A stretch of 64,000 nucleotides of DNA, from contig NZ_WVUD01000017.1 of assembly GCF_009856865.1 (NCBI RefSeq), forward strand, positions 1 through 64,000, in the 5' to 3' direction. The notes below the pieces were generated by a model, which saw only the letters and a program-made list of their open reading frames with translations, was not told the DNA's origin and made no database searches. Positions within the stretch are counted from its first letter, which is position 1; every line of letters starts with the position of its first letter. A program made the position numbers and the translations under genes. Source of the stretch: Solidesulfovibrio aerotolerans (GTDB taxonomy: Bacteria; Desulfobacterota; Desulfovibrionia; Desulfovibrionales; Desulfovibrionaceae). Below are positions 43,829 through 52,938 of this stretch, piece after piece.

Positions 43829-44995
43829 ATGGATACGTCGCGCCTGGGAGAAAACACCCGCAGCATTCGCGCCGGAGAACGTCTTGACCGCGCCGTCGGC
43901 GGCGTCACCACGCCCATCCACACCGCCGCCGCCTACATGGCCGCCGACGATGTGGAAGGCGCCTACCGCTATCCACGCTATTGCAACATTCCCACCCAGG
44001 CCGCGCCGGCCGAAAAGCTGGCCGCCCTGGAAGGGGCCGAAGCCGGGCTGGTGCTGGCTTCGGGCATGGCGGCCATTTCTTCAAGCCTCCTCTCGGTCCT
44101 GGGCAGCGGCGACCACGTCGTCCTCCAGGCCGATCTCTACGGCGGCACCCACCGCTTCCTCATGGCCGAACTGGCCCGCCTGGGCATCGGCTTCACGTTG
44201 GTTTCCGAGGCCGATCCGGCCCGGCTGGAAGCGGCCGTGACCGCGCACACCCGGGCGGTCTTCGTGGAGACGCCGAGCAATCCGCTGCTGCGCATCATCG
44301 ACCTTGCCGGTGTCGCCGCCCTGGCCAAAAAGCGCGGACTGGTCTCCATGGTGGACAACACCTTTGCCTCGCCCATAAACCAGCGCCCGCTGGAACTTGG
44401 CTTTGACCTGTCCATCCACAGCGGCACCAAGTACCTAAACGGCCACAGCGATCTCAATTGCGGGGCCGTGGCCGGCTCCAAGACACTTGTTGCCGCCGTG
44501 CGGGAACGGGCCATCAACTTCGGCCAGACGCTAAATACCTATGACTGCTATCTCCTTGAGCGCGGCATGAAGACCCTGGCCCTGCGCATGGCCCGCCACA
44601 ACGAAAACGCCATGGCCGTGGCCGGGTTCCTGGCCGCGCGCAAAGGCATTGCCGCCGTCCACTACCCGGGCCTGCCCGACCACCCCGGCCATGCCCTGGC
44701 CAAAAGCCAGATGCACGGCTTTGGCGGCATGCTGTCCTTTGCACTCGACTGCCCGCCCGCAGCCGCCCGGACCTTCATGGACCGCCTTGGGCTGGTGCTC
44801 GAAGCCGTGAGCCTGGGCGGCATCGAATCGCTGGCCTGTTTTCCGGCCGTCACCTCCCACGCCAAAATGCCGCGGGAGGACCGCTTGGCCATCGGCGTCA
44901 CCGACACCCTGGTGCGCCTGTCGGTTGGCTGTGAAGACGCCGACGACATCATCGCCGATCTGGGCCAGGCCATGGACGCGGCCCACATCGCTTAA
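43829..44995 (+). CDS. PLP-dependent Cys/Met metabolism enzyme (cystathionine gamma-synthase/lyase family)
   Basis: A 388-residue fold-type I PLP enzyme. The PLP lysine is in SIHSGTKYLNGHSDLNCG (Lys at about residue 199); other family marks are ASGMAAISS, YGGTHRFL, FVETPSNPLL, VDNTFASP and SLGGIESL. It may act in transsulfuration or in release of thiol or sulfide from cystathionine, homocysteine or methionine; family members cannot be separated reliably by eye. AAGGGGG lies upstream of the ATG. It is divergent from the alkaline phosphatase across a 239-bp spacer with no riboswitch found. Confidence 0.85.
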   Translation: MDTSRLGENTRSIRAGERLDRAVGGVTTPIHTAAAYMAADDVEGAYRYPRYCNIPTQAAPAEKLAALEGAEAGLVLASGMAAISSSLLSVLGSGDHVVLQADLYGGTHRFLMAELARLGIGFTLVSEADPARLEAAVTAHTRAVFVETPSNPLLRIIDLAGVAALAKKRGLVSMVDNTFASPINQRPLELGFDLSIHSGTKYLNGHSDLNCGAVAGSKTLVAAVRERAINFGQTLNTYDCYLLERGMKTLALRMARHNENAMAVAGFLAARKGIAAVHYPGLPDHPGHALAKSQMHGFGGMLSFALDCPPAAARTFMDRLGLVLEAVSLGGIESLACFPAVTSHAKMPREDRLAIGVTDTLVRLSVGCEDADDIIADLGQAMDAAHIA

Positions 44996-45077
44996 CAACC
45001 CTTTGCCCCGGGCCGCGCAATGCTTATAAAAGCAGATGGCGGCCCGCAGCCGCCCAAACTGCCGCCCGGGAGACGCC

Positions 45078-45665
45078 ATGAAAACACTTTTCGCCTTCGT
45101 TGCCGCCCTGACCCTCGCCTTGGCCGCCAGCACCCAGGCCCTGGCCGTGGAAGCCTCCGAAGCCCCCGGGGCCAAACCCCTGGCCGTGGGAACGGTCTTT
45201 CCTGCCGTGCCGCTGCTCGGGCCGGTCTCCCCGCAACTGGCCGCGTCCCTGGGGATTACCTCCCAGACCGGCCCAACGCCCATCAACTCCGTTGCGGCCG
45301 ACGTGCTCGTGGTCGAAATTTTCAGCATGTACTGCCCGTTTTGCCAGCGCGAAGCGCCCAATATCAATGCGCTGCACAGCCTGATCGAAAAACAGGGCCT
45401 GTCCGGGCGCATCAAACTGATCGGCATCGGGGCCGGCAATTCCGATACGGAAGTGGACATCTTTCGCAAAAAATTCAACGTCCCCTTTGCCCTGTTTTCG
45501 GATTCCGCCTTTGCCGTGCACCAGCGCGTGGGGCAGGTGGGAACGCCCTTTTTCTACGTGCTGCGCAAAAAGCCCGCTGGTTATGAAATTGTCCTGACCC
45601 ACCTTGGCGTCATCCACTCCCCAACGGAATTTCTCGCCACCATAACCGCCAAGGCCGGGTTGTAA
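45078..45665 (+). CDS. Periplasmic thioredoxin-like (TlpA/DsbE-type) protein
   Basis: A 195-residue exported thiol-disulfide protein. A signal peptide (hydrophobic up to TQALA, about residue 23) precedes a thioredoxin-fold domain with the active-site CPFC in FSMYCPFCQRE (about residues 91-94) and the cis-proline segment VGTPFFYV. The CPFC pair is unusual for TlpA (often CxPC) and may shift the redox potential. GGGAGA precedes the ATG. Its stop is 5 bp before the peroxiredoxin-like gene, so the pair is an operon; it may reduce or partner that protein. Confidence 0.85.
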   Translation: MKTLFAFVAALTLALAASTQALAVEASEAPGAKPLAVGTVFPAVPLLGPVSPQLAASLGITSQTGPTPINSVAADVLVVEIFSMYCPFCQREAPNINALHSLIEKQGLSGRIKLIGIGAGNSDTEVDIFRKKFNVPFALFSDSAFAVHQRVGQVGTPFFYVLRKKPAGYEIVLTHLGVIHSPTEFLATITAKAGL

Positions 45666-45670
45666 CCGCT

Positions 45671-46417
45671 ATGCCAAACCATGATACGCCCCTGCGCCGA
45701 TGCGGCACGGCTCTGTTGCTGGCGGCGCTGCTGCTGGCCGCCCCGGTTGCGACCCCGGCCGCCGCTCCAACACAGGGCGCAGATAACGCCGCGCCATCCC
45801 CGACCGCTGCCCCGGCCCCGGCTCCGGCCGGCACTCCAACTCCGGGCGCAGAAGCTGCCAAGCAATCCCCGGCCGCACATGCCGCCGCGCCATCCCTGGC
45901 CGGCAACATCTATCCCGTGCCCCATCTGCCGCCCAACGACAGCGTGCTGGCCGTGGCCGTCGGCAGCCCCATGCCCGACTTCGATCTGCCGACCATTGAC
46001 GGCTCCCGGGTGCGGCTGGCCGATTTCATCGGCCAGAAAAATCTGGTCATCTCCTTCGTGCCCGCCGCCTGGACCCCGGTGTGTTCCGGGCAATGGCCGG
46101 GCTACAACATCGCCCAGGACATCTTCGAGGGCTACAACACCGCCCTGCTCGGCGTTACCGTGGACAACATCCCCACTCTGCACGCCTGGACCCGGGAAAT
46201 GGGCGGCCTGTGGTTCCCCGTAGCCTCGGATTTCTGGCCCCACGGCGGGCTGGCCCAAAAGCTCGGCATTTTGCGCAGCGACGGAACCGCCGAACGCGCG
46301 CTGCTCCTGGTCGACAAGCATGGCATCATCCGGTTCATCGACGTCCATGACATAAACGTCAGACCAGACCTCGGACCACTGATTGAAGCCATGAAAAATG
46401 TGCATAAGGACCAGTAA
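45671..46417 (+). CDS. Periplasmic peroxiredoxin-like (AhpC/TSA) protein
   Basis: A 248-residue exported protein. An N-terminal signal segment (residues 8-32) is followed by a long Ala/Pro/Thr-rich linker (about 33-80) and an AhpC/TSA domain with the peroxidatic cysteine in SFVPAAWTPVCSGQ (about residue 137). No obvious resolving cysteine is present elsewhere, so it probably needs an external thiol reductant, and the CPFC thioredoxin-like protein encoded 5 bp upstream is the natural candidate. It would remove peroxide in the periplasm. No strong ribosome-binding site is visible; translation may be coupled to the upstream gene. Confidence 0.82.
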   Translation: MPNHDTPLRRCGTALLLAALLLAAPVATPAAAPTQGADNAAPSPTAAPAPAPAGTPTPGAEAAKQSPAAHAAAPSLAGNIYPVPHLPPNDSVLAVAVGSPMPDFDLPTIDGSRVRLADFIGQKNLVISFVPAAWTPVCSGQWPGYNIAQDIFEGYNTALLGVTVDNIPTLHAWTREMGGLWFPVASDFWPHGGLAQKLGILRSDGTAERALLLVDKHGIIRFIDVHDINVRPDLGPLIEAMKNVHKDQ

Positions 46418-46596
46418 TATCGGCGCGCTCCCATCACAAGAGCTGCAGCATAGCGCACCACGTATTGCAGTTTTAAGACCAGATAGACAGATACGGCTTG
46501 CGCGCAACAACGATTATGGCATACGAAGTTGCCTGAAACATTTGTGGACCCCTCCTGGGACAATCCGCACCATCGTAAAAAACAAACGGAGAACGT

Positions 46597-47172
46597 ATGA
46601 AATCACTGAAAGGCTCCAAGACCGAAAAAAACATCCTGATCGCCTTTTCCGGCGAATCCCAGGCCAGAAACCGCTACACCTACTTTGCCTCGGTGGCCAA
46701 AAAAGAAGGCTTCGAGCAGATTTCCGCCATCTTCACCGAAACCTCCGACCAGGAAAAAGAACACGCCAAACGGCTGTTTAAATACCTCGAAGGCGGCGAA
46801 GTGGAAATCACCGCCGCTTTCCCGGCCGGGGTCATCGGCAATACCGTGGCCAATCTGCGCGAAGCGGCCGGCGGCGAAGCTTATGAAGAAGGCGACATGT
46901 ACCCCTCGTTTGCTGCCGTCGCCCGCGAAGAAGGCTACCCCGAAGTGGCCGCCACCTTCCTGCACATCGCCAAGGCCGAGGGCTTCCACAAACGCCGCTA
47001 CACCACCCTGGCCGACAATATCGAAGCCGGCAAAGTCTTTAAACGCGAAGGCAAAGTGACCTGGCGCTGCCGCAACTGCGGCTACCCCATGGACAGCGAC
47101 CACGCCCCGGACAAATGCCCGGCTTGCGAACACCCGCAGGCCTATTTCGAAATCGCGCCTGAGAATTGGTAG
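46597..47172 (+). CDS. rbr: Rubrerythrin
   Basis: Cytoplasmic NAD(P)H-linked peroxidase of anaerobes. The 191-residue protein has the di-iron four-helix bundle with Glu/His ligands (FSGESQARNRYTYFA; TSDQEKEHAKRL; EEGYPEVAATFLHIAKAEGFHKRRY) and a C-terminal rubredoxin-like Fe(Cys)4 domain, CRNCGYPMDS...CPACEHP. All usual ligands are present. CGGAGAACG precedes the ATG. No PerR box was identified in the 179-bp upstream spacer. It follows the periplasmic thioredoxin-peroxiredoxin pair, forming an oxidative-defence block. A 3'-end repeat and two very large hairpins follow. Confidence 0.95.
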   Translation: MKSLKGSKTEKNILIAFSGESQARNRYTYFASVAKKEGFEQISAIFTETSDQEKEHAKRLFKYLEGGEVEITAAFPAGVIGNTVANLREAAGGEAYEEGDMYPSFAAVAREEGYPEVAATFLHIAKAEGFHKRRYTTLADNIEAGKVFKREGKVTWRCRNCGYPMDSDHAPDKCPACEHPQAYFEIAPENW

Positions 47173-47290
47173 AGACGAGAGAAGACGAGAGAAGACGAGA
47201 GAAGACGAAAGGCAAATCGGGGCTTTGCCCCGAACCCCACCGGGGGGATGATCCCCCCGGACCCCTCGCTTGGTGGGGGGAGGCGGGTTG
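47173..47290 (+). repeat. 3'-end composite repeat, copy F (after rubrerythrin)
   Basis: It starts directly after the rubrerythrin stop with an AG-rich tandem repeat (three GAGAGAAGAC-type units, 47173-47210). AATCGGGGC/GCCCCGAACCCC follows, then the core palindrome CCGGGGGGATGATCCCCCCGG and GACCCCTCG. It is the same layout and gene orientation as copy A. A short GTACGTGC microrepeat is at 47301-47322. Confidence 0.75.
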
Positions 47291-47327
47291 GATGGGTGTT
47301 GTACGTGCGTACGTGCGTGCGTGAAAT

Positions 47328-47395
47328 GGCGGTGGGGATTTGGGCTGCGGGCAGCCGCCAAAGCCCGGCTGCCCGCAGCCCAAATCCCCACCGCC
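47328..47395. repeat. Perfect 29-bp-stem hairpin
   Basis: The left arm (47328-47356) and right arm (47367-47395) are exact reverse complements with a 10-base loop (GCCAAAGCCC). No T-run follows. It is far stronger than an ordinary terminator. Confidence 0.85.
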
Positions 47396-47406
47396 AAGTC
47401 GCCAGC

Positions 47407-47454
47407 GGCCCGGCTGTTTTGCGCAATCAAAGCCTTGCGCAAAACAGCCGGGCC
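47407..47454. repeat. Perfect 20-bp-stem hairpin
   Basis: The left arm (47407-47426) and right arm (47435-47454) are exact reverse complements with an 8-base loop (TCAAAGCC) that shares CAAAGCC with the neighbouring hairpin's loop. It lies 11 bp after that hairpin. Confidence 0.85.
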
Positions 47455-47530
47455 CATCAGTTTGGAGCAAGAGCGACAGGAGCCCTTGGGGACAAGACTG
47501 GCCGCATGGCACAAGGGCCGATAGCCGACC

Positions 47531-47648
47531 AACGCCCCAGCCCCCTTAAAAAACTTCTCCTATCAAGGGGGTCCGGGGGGGATTATCCCCCCCGGCCGCC
47601 GGAGGCACTCTTCTGCCTCCTCTGCCTCCTCTGCCTCTTTTACCTCTT
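47531..47648 (-). repeat. 3'-end composite repeat, copy G (after the RND permease)
   Basis: On the minus strand right after the permease stop it shows an AG-rich microrepeat (AGAGGCAGAGGAGGCAGAGG), GCCTCCGGCGGCC, the GGGGGGG/CCCCCCC core palindrome, GGACCCCC, then TTGATAGGAGAAGTTTTTTA. A full-length, well-conserved copy. Confidence 0.75.
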
Positions 47649-50600
47649 CTACTCAGCGTCTTTTTTACCGCCGCGTTCGATCAGGCGTTGGATGCCGCAG
47701 TAGAGGGCCGGCACGAAGTAGACGCCGAGCACCGTGGCCGCGATCATGCCGCCAAAAACGGCGGTGCCCAGGGCATGGCGGCTGGCTGCGCCGGCTCCGG
47801 TGGCGGTCAGCATGGGCACGACGCCCAGGATAAAGGCGAACGAAGTCATAAGGATCGGGCGGAACCGCAGGATCGAGGCGGTCACGGCTGCTTCGGCCGG
47901 ACTGTCCCCGGCCTCGCGCCGGGCCTTGGCGAATTCCACAATCAGGATGGCGTTTTTGGCGGCCAGCCCGATGAGCATGACCAGACCGATCTGGGCGTAG
48001 ACGTTATTTTCCAGCCCGCGCAGCATCTGCCCGGCCATGGCCCCGAAAACGGCCAGGGGCACGGCCAGGATGACGGCAAAGGGCACGGCCCAGGACTCGT
48101 ACTGGGCGGCCAGCACCAAAAAGACCATGAGCAGGGCCAGCCCGAAGATAAAGACCGACTGGCCCCCGGAGCTGGCTTCCTGGAAGGCGATGCCGGTCCA
48201 GGCGTAGCCGTAGCCTTGGGGCAGTTTGGTGTTGGCCAGATGGGCCATGGTGGCAAGGGACTGGCCCGAGGAGAAGCCCGGGGGCGTGCCGCCGCTGATC
48301 TCCACGGTCCTAAACAGGTTAAAGCGCCGGATGTATTCCGGCCCCCGGATATCCCTGGTCTGGCCCAAGGTGCTTAAGGGAACCATTTGGCCCGTGCCGG
48401 AACGCACGTAGAAACGCTCGATATCGGCCGGGCTGCCGCGAAAACGCGGCTCGGCCTGGAGCATGACCCGGTAGGTGCGCCCGAATTTGTTGAAATCGTT
48501 GACGTAAAGCCCCCCAAGATAGGTCTGCAAGGCCTCGAACACGGTGCTTGGCGGGATGGCCATGGTCTGCACCTTGTCGCGGTCGAGGTTGTAAAAGAGC
48601 TGGGGCACGTCCACGCTGAAATCGGTGAAAAGCCCGGTGATGGACGGCTCACGCCGGGCCTCGTCCATAAAATCGTAGGCCGTGCGGGCCAGCGCATCCA
48701 CCGGCCCGCCGGTGCGGTCCTGCAACTCGAACTGGAAGCCGCCGGTGGTCCCCAGCCCCGGAATGGGCGAGGGGTTAAAGGCCATGACCACGGCTTCCTG
48801 GATATCGGCAAACGAGGCCCTGGCCCGGCCCATGACGGCGTCCAGGGACAATTCGGGCGATTTGCGCGCCTCCCAGGGCTTTAAAATCACGAACAGGGCG
48901 CTGCTGTAGGAACTGTAGGCGCTGGTGAGCAGATTGTAGCCGCCAAGGGCCAGCACGTCGGCCACGGCCGGATCAGCGGCCATACGCGCTTCGATGCGTT
49001 TGACCACGGCGTCGTTGCGTTCCAGGGACGCGCCCTCGGGCAGCATCAGGTTGACGATAAAATAGCCCTGGTCCTCGTCGGGCACAAAGCCCGTGGGCAG
49101 GGTGGTGAGCAGATGCCAGGCCCCGCCGCCGACCGCCGCCAGACACACGACGGTGATAAGCATGCGTTTGATGGCCACCCGCACCCCGGCGGCATAGCCC
49201 TTGGTGGTGACGTCAAAGAGCCAGTTAAAGCCCCGGAAAAAGGCTCCCAACGGGCCGCGCGGCATGGAGGCCGGGCGCAGGATCAGGGCGCACAGGGCCG
49301 GGGAAAGGGTGAGCGCGCAGATGGCGGACAGGGCCACGGATACGGCCAGGGTCAGGGCAAACTGCTGGTACAGCCGTCCGGTGACGCCGCCCATAAAGGC
49401 GACCGGCACGAAAACGGAAATGAGCACCAGGGAGATGGCGATGACCGGCCCGGCCACCTCGGCCATGGCCGCCCGGGTGGCGTCGCGCGGATTCATTTTT
49501 TCGTGGTCGATTTTGTGTTGCACCGCCTCGACCACCACGATGGCGTCATCGACCACGATGCCGATGGCCAGCACCAGTCCGAACAGGGTCAGGGTATTGA
49601 TGGAAAAGCCGAACATCTGCATGAAGGCAAAGGCTCCGACCAGGGACACGGGCACGGTGAGCATGGGAATAAGGGTGGCCCGGCCGTTTTGCAGAAAGAT
49701 ATAGACCACGATGAGCACCAGGGCCACGGCCTCAAACAACGTCTTAAGCACCTCGTGGATGGAGGCGGTGACAAACTTGGTGGTGTCGTACGGAATGGTA
49801 TAGCCCACGCCCGAGGGGAAATAGCCGGCCTGCTCGGCCATGATCGCCCGGATCTTGGCCACCACGTCCAGGGCGTTGGCCCCGGGCAACTGAAAGACCT
49901 GGATGGTGCAGGTGGGGCTTGTATTGAGCCGCGTAAAAGCGTTGTAGCTCTGGCTGCCCAGCTCCACCCGGCCCACGTCGCGGATGCGCACGATCTCGGC
50001 GGCCTTGCCGGTGCGCACGATGATGTCGGCGAATTCCTCGGGATCGGCCAGCCGGCCCTTGACCTGCACCGTGAGCTGGAACTCCTGGCCCGGCGGAGCC
50101 GGCGGCATGCCGATCTGGCCGGCCGGGGCCTGGACGTTCTGGTCGCGGATGGCCTGGGCCACGTCGGAGGAGGTCAGGCCCAGCCGGGCCAGCTTGTCCG
50201 GGTCGAGCCAGATGCGCATGCCGTAGTCGCGCTCGCCGAAAACGGCCACATTGCCGACCCCGGGCACGCGGGCCAGGGCGTCGGTGATGTTTATTTTGGC
50301 GTAGTTGTTGAGAAACAGCGTATCCCGGCTGGCATCCGGGGAGTTCAAGTTAATGACCAACAGCATGTCCGGGGACTGTTTTTTAACCGAGATGCCGCGC
50401 CGCACGACTTCCGAGGGCAGCCGCGAATTGGCCAGGGCCACCCGGTTTTGCACGTCCACGGTGGCTAGATCCAGGTCGCGGGAGATGTCGAAGGTGACGT
50501 TTAAGACCATGCGTCCGTCGTTGGAACTCACGGAATTCATGTAGAGCATGTCCTGGGCGCCGTTGACTTCCTGCTCGATGGGCGTGGCCACGGACTCTTC

Positions 50601-50771
50601 CACCACCTGGGCGGAAGCGCCGTCGTAGGTGGCCGACACCTGGACCGTCGGCGGCACGATCTGCGGATACTGGGCAATGGGCAGGGTCAGGATGCAGATG
50701 GCCCCGACCAGGGTGATGATGATGGACAGGACCGAGGCGAAAACCGGCCGGTCGATAAAAAAATTGACCAT
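47649..50771 (-). CDS. RND family (HAE1) efflux pump inner-membrane permease
   Basis: A proton-driven AcrB-like exporter of hydrophobic compounds. At 1040 residues it has full length. It begins MVNFFIDRPVFASVLSIII, has the porter-domain loops, and the transmembrane relay with paired Asp in GIVVDDAIVVVEA (about residue 405); the second half repeats the plan with GLAAKNAILIVEFAK. All expected parts are visible. It lies 9 bp downstream of the adaptor gene, and the two are co-transcribed. No TolC-type channel or TetR regulator is in the window, so the pump must use a channel encoded elsewhere. A 3'-end repeat follows. Confidence 0.94.
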   Translation of the reverse strand: MVNFFIDRPVFASVLSIIITLVGAICILTLPIAQYPQIVPPTVQVSATYDGASAQVVEESVATPIEQEVNGAQDMLYMNSVSSNDGRMVLNVTFDISRDLDLATVDVQNRVALANSRLPSEVVRRGISVKKQSPDMLLVINLNSPDASRDTLFLNNYAKINITDALARVPGVGNVAVFGERDYGMRIWLDPDKLARLGLTSSDVAQAIRDQNVQAPAGQIGMPPAPPGQEFQLTVQVKGRLADPEEFADIIVRTGKAAEIVRIRDVGRVELGSQSYNAFTRLNTSPTCTIQVFQLPGANALDVVAKIRAIMAEQAGYFPSGVGYTIPYDTTKFVTASIHEVLKTLFEAVALVLIVVYIFLQNGRATLIPMLTVPVSLVGAFAFMQMFGFSINTLTLFGLVLAIGIVVDDAIVVVEAVQHKIDHEKMNPRDATRAAMAEVAGPVIAISLVLISVFVPVAFMGGVTGRLYQQFALTLAVSVALSAICALTLSPALCALILRPASMPRGPLGAFFRGFNWLFDVTTKGYAAGVRVAIKRMLITVVCLAAVGGGAWHLLTTLPTGFVPDEDQGYFIVNLMLPEGASLERNDAVVKRIEARMAADPAVADVLALGGYNLLTSAYSSYSSALFVILKPWEARKSPELSLDAVMGRARASFADIQEAVVMAFNPSPIPGLGTTGGFQFELQDRTGGPVDALARTAYDFMDEARREPSITGLFTDFSVDVPQLFYNLDRDKVQTMAIPPSTVFEALQTYLGGLYVNDFNKFGRTYRVMLQAEPRFRGSPADIERFYVRSGTGQMVPLSTLGQTRDIRGPEYIRRFNLFRTVEISGGTPPGFSSGQSLATMAHLANTKLPQGYGYAWTGIAFQEASSGGQSVFIFGLALLMVFLVLAAQYESWAVPFAVILAVPLAVFGAMAGQMLRGLENNVYAQIGLVMLIGLAAKNAILIVEFAKARREAGDSPAEAAVTASILRFRPILMTSFAFILGVVPMLTATGAGAASRHALGTAVFGGMIAATVLGVYFVPALYCGIQRLIERGGKKDAE

Positions 50772-50780
50772 GGCCAGACC

Positions 50781-51986
50781 CTACTGTTTGGCCGCTGCCG
50801 GAGCGGCGGCAGGGGCGGCAGGAACGGCGGCGTCCGGGGCGGTGACGACCTTGACCGTGGCCCCGGGGCGGACCTTGGAAACGCCTTCCACCACCACCAT
50901 ATCTGTGGGGGTCAGCCCGGCGTCGATGACAAAGGAGCCGTCCTTGGACCCGCCGATGGTCACGGCCTTGGCTTCGATGCGATTGTCCTTGCCGACCACG
51001 TAGACCGACTTGCTGCCCTGGACGTCCACGATGGCCCGTTGGGGCACGAGAATGGCCCCCTGCCTGTTTTCCAGCAGCGCCCGGATCTTGGCGAACTGGC
51101 CGGGTTTGAGCAGCCCTTGGGGGTTGGGGAAAACGCCGCGCACAGCCAGGGTGCCGGTCTTGGCGTCCAAGGCCCGGTCGGCCATGTCGGCCTGCCCCTG
51201 GAGCGGATAGGCGGAGTCGTCGGCCAAAATGAGGGTCAGGGGAAATTCCCGGTCTTTGTCGCCATTGGCGTGCCGGGCCTTGGAGAATTCCAGATAGTCC
51301 CGCTCGCTGATGGAAAAATCGACGTACATGGGGTCGGTGGTGGAGATTTCGGCCAAGAGCGTATTGTCGCCCTTGCCGACCAGATTGCCGGCGTTGACGT
51401 ACGTCTTGCCGATGCGCCCGGTGATGGGGGCGGTGATGCGGGTATAGCTCAGGTCGCGCTCGGCCGCGTCCACGGCTGCCTTGGCATGATCGACGTTGGC
51501 CGAGAGTTCGCGCTGGTTGGTCAGGCGCGTGTCGTATTCGTCCCGACTCACGGCCTGCTGCTTGTAAAGCTGCTCGAACCGGGACAAATCGACTTTGGCT
51601 TTGGCGAAAAGAGCGTTCTGGCGTTCCAACTCGGCCTTGGCCTTTTGCAGATTCTCCTGATACTGGCGCGGTTCAATGACGAAGAGCAGATCGCCTTTCT
51701 TAACGATTGACCCCTCGGTGAAGTTGCGCTCCTTGAGATAGCCTTCCAGCCTCGCCCGAATCTCCACGTTTTCCTTGGCCGCCAGACGACCGACGTATTC
51801 GGCATACACCGGCACATCGGCAACAACAGGAGCCTTGGCCTGCACCATGACGGCGACCGGCTCGGCCGGCTTGGCCGACTGCGTCTTCTCCGCGTCCTGT
51901 CCGCTGCAACCAGTCAGGGCCGTGGCGGCAAGGCAGAAAACCAAAACGGTATACAACAGGAATGGACGCAGCGTGGTTGGACGCAT
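50781..51986 (-). CDS. RND efflux periplasmic adaptor (AcrA-like lipoprotein)
   Basis: A 401-residue membrane-fusion protein. A lipoprotein signal ends in LTGC (Cys at about residue 27). Then comes the lipoyl/barrel-sandwich half (VEIRARLEGYLKERNFTEGSIVKKGDLLF), an alpha-helical hairpin (about 110-165, coiled coil), the second sandwich half (ITAPITGRIGKTYVNAGNLV) and the beta-barrel and membrane-proximal domains. It bridges the permease and an outer-membrane channel. AAGGAGA precedes the ATG at 51986. It is the first gene of the two-gene pump operon. The Ala/Pro-rich C-terminal tail is low complexity. Confidence 0.93.
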   Translation of the reverse strand: MRPTTLRPFLLYTVLVFCLAATALTGCSGQDAEKTQSAKPAEPVAVMVQAKAPVVADVPVYAEYVGRLAAKENVEIRARLEGYLKERNFTEGSIVKKGDLLFVIEPRQYQENLQKAKAELERQNALFAKAKVDLSRFEQLYKQQAVSRDEYDTRLTNQRELSANVDHAKAAVDAAERDLSYTRITAPITGRIGKTYVNAGNLVGKGDNTLLAEISTTDPMYVDFSISERDYLEFSKARHANGDKDREFPLTLILADDSAYPLQGQADMADRALDAKTGTLAVRGVFPNPQGLLKPGQFAKIRALLENRQGAILVPQRAIVDVQGSKSVYVVGKDNRIEAKAVTIGGSKDGSFVIDAGLTPTDMVVVEGVSKVRPGATVKVVTAPDAAVPAAPAAAPAAAKQ

Positions 51987-52216
51987 GGCAGATCTCCTTA
52001 AATGAATGCGCATCGTCTGCATTGATAGGACAGAACCGCCCCTGCCGCAACAACAACCGCAGCCGCCACTGTCGCATTCTGTCCTCCTTTGCCTACGGGC
52101 ATCCCGCAGGAAAAACCGCCCGCCCCCACCCGACAGTTGACAGGTCAGCCCCCTTTGCCGCATCCCTTGGCCTCGGTCCGCCCGGCGGACCGCATCCCCG
52201 CCAAGGAGACCGCACC

Positions 52217-52894
52217 ATGCTCTGCCACGCGCTGCGCTTTCTCGACTCCCGCCGCCAGGACTATCTGCCGGGGCTGCTCGACCATTACCAGCCCATCGCC
52301 CGGGGCATGGCCCTGTTGGATGAAGCCCTCAAACGCAGTCTGGCCGACGGCCAGGATCTGGGATTTAAGGTGTTGGCCGGCGAGATCGACATTTTGGAGG
52401 CCGAAGCCGACAAGATCAAACGGCGCATCCGCAACCACCTGCCGGCGGGATTTCTCATGGTGGTGGATAAGACGCTGTTTCTTCACTACACAAGTTGCCA
52501 GGACAATATCCTCGACGCCGTGCAGGAAGCCGTGACCTGGCTCGGGCTTGGCAGCTTTGCCCTGCCGGCGCAGCTCAGCGAAGCCATGACCGAGAGCGTG
52601 GCCCTGGCCGGACGCACCGTGGAAATGCTGCGCCCGGCCCTTGGCGACGCCATTGATTTCATGCTGCACGCCAAGGCCGAGCGCGGCGAAGTCAAAGCGC
52701 GCATGCACGAAATACGGCTGCAACACCTCAAGGTGGTGCGGGCCAAGCGCGGCCTGATCAGCGCCGCCTACGCCTCGGGCCTGGAGTTCTCCCGGGTCTA
52801 CCAGATCATCCGGTTCGTGGAGTACGTCTACCGGGCCAGCCACAGCGCCGAAGGCTGCGCCGATCTGCTGCGGGCCATGCTGGCCCGCGATTAA
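52217..52894 (+). CDS. DUF47/PhoU-like protein
   Basis: A 225-residue all-helical cytoplasmic protein of the DUF47 (PhoU-related) family: an acidic start of helices with GEIDILEAEADKIKRRIRNHLP, then LFLHYTSCQDNILDAVQEAV and the family-typical RLQHLKVVRAKRGLISA. PhoU-like proteins modulate phosphate uptake by Pit or Pst systems, often with bound metal. Unlike the second DUF47 gene in this window it has no transporter next to it. AAGGAGA precedes the ATG at 52217. It is divergent from the RND adaptor. Confidence 0.75.
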   Translation: MLCHALRFLDSRRQDYLPGLLDHYQPIARGMALLDEALKRSLADGQDLGFKVLAGEIDILEAEADKIKRRIRNHLPAGFLMVVDKTLFLHYTSCQDNILDAVQEAVTWLGLGSFALPAQLSEAMTESVALAGRTVEMLRPALGDAIDFMLHAKAERGEVKARMHEIRLQHLKVVRAKRGLISAAYASGLEFSRVYQIIRFVEYVYRASHSAEGCADLLRAMLARD

Positions 52895-52938
52895 GACGCC
52901 CTCCCCGTAAGTTGCGCCCCCTGCGCCGTGGGGCGGTC

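Noticed and set aside
47328-47454. The twin hairpins as ends of an insertion sequence or MITE
   Set aside because: Each has only a short loop between its arms, the arms of the two hairpins are unrelated, and no target-site duplication or transposase is visible.
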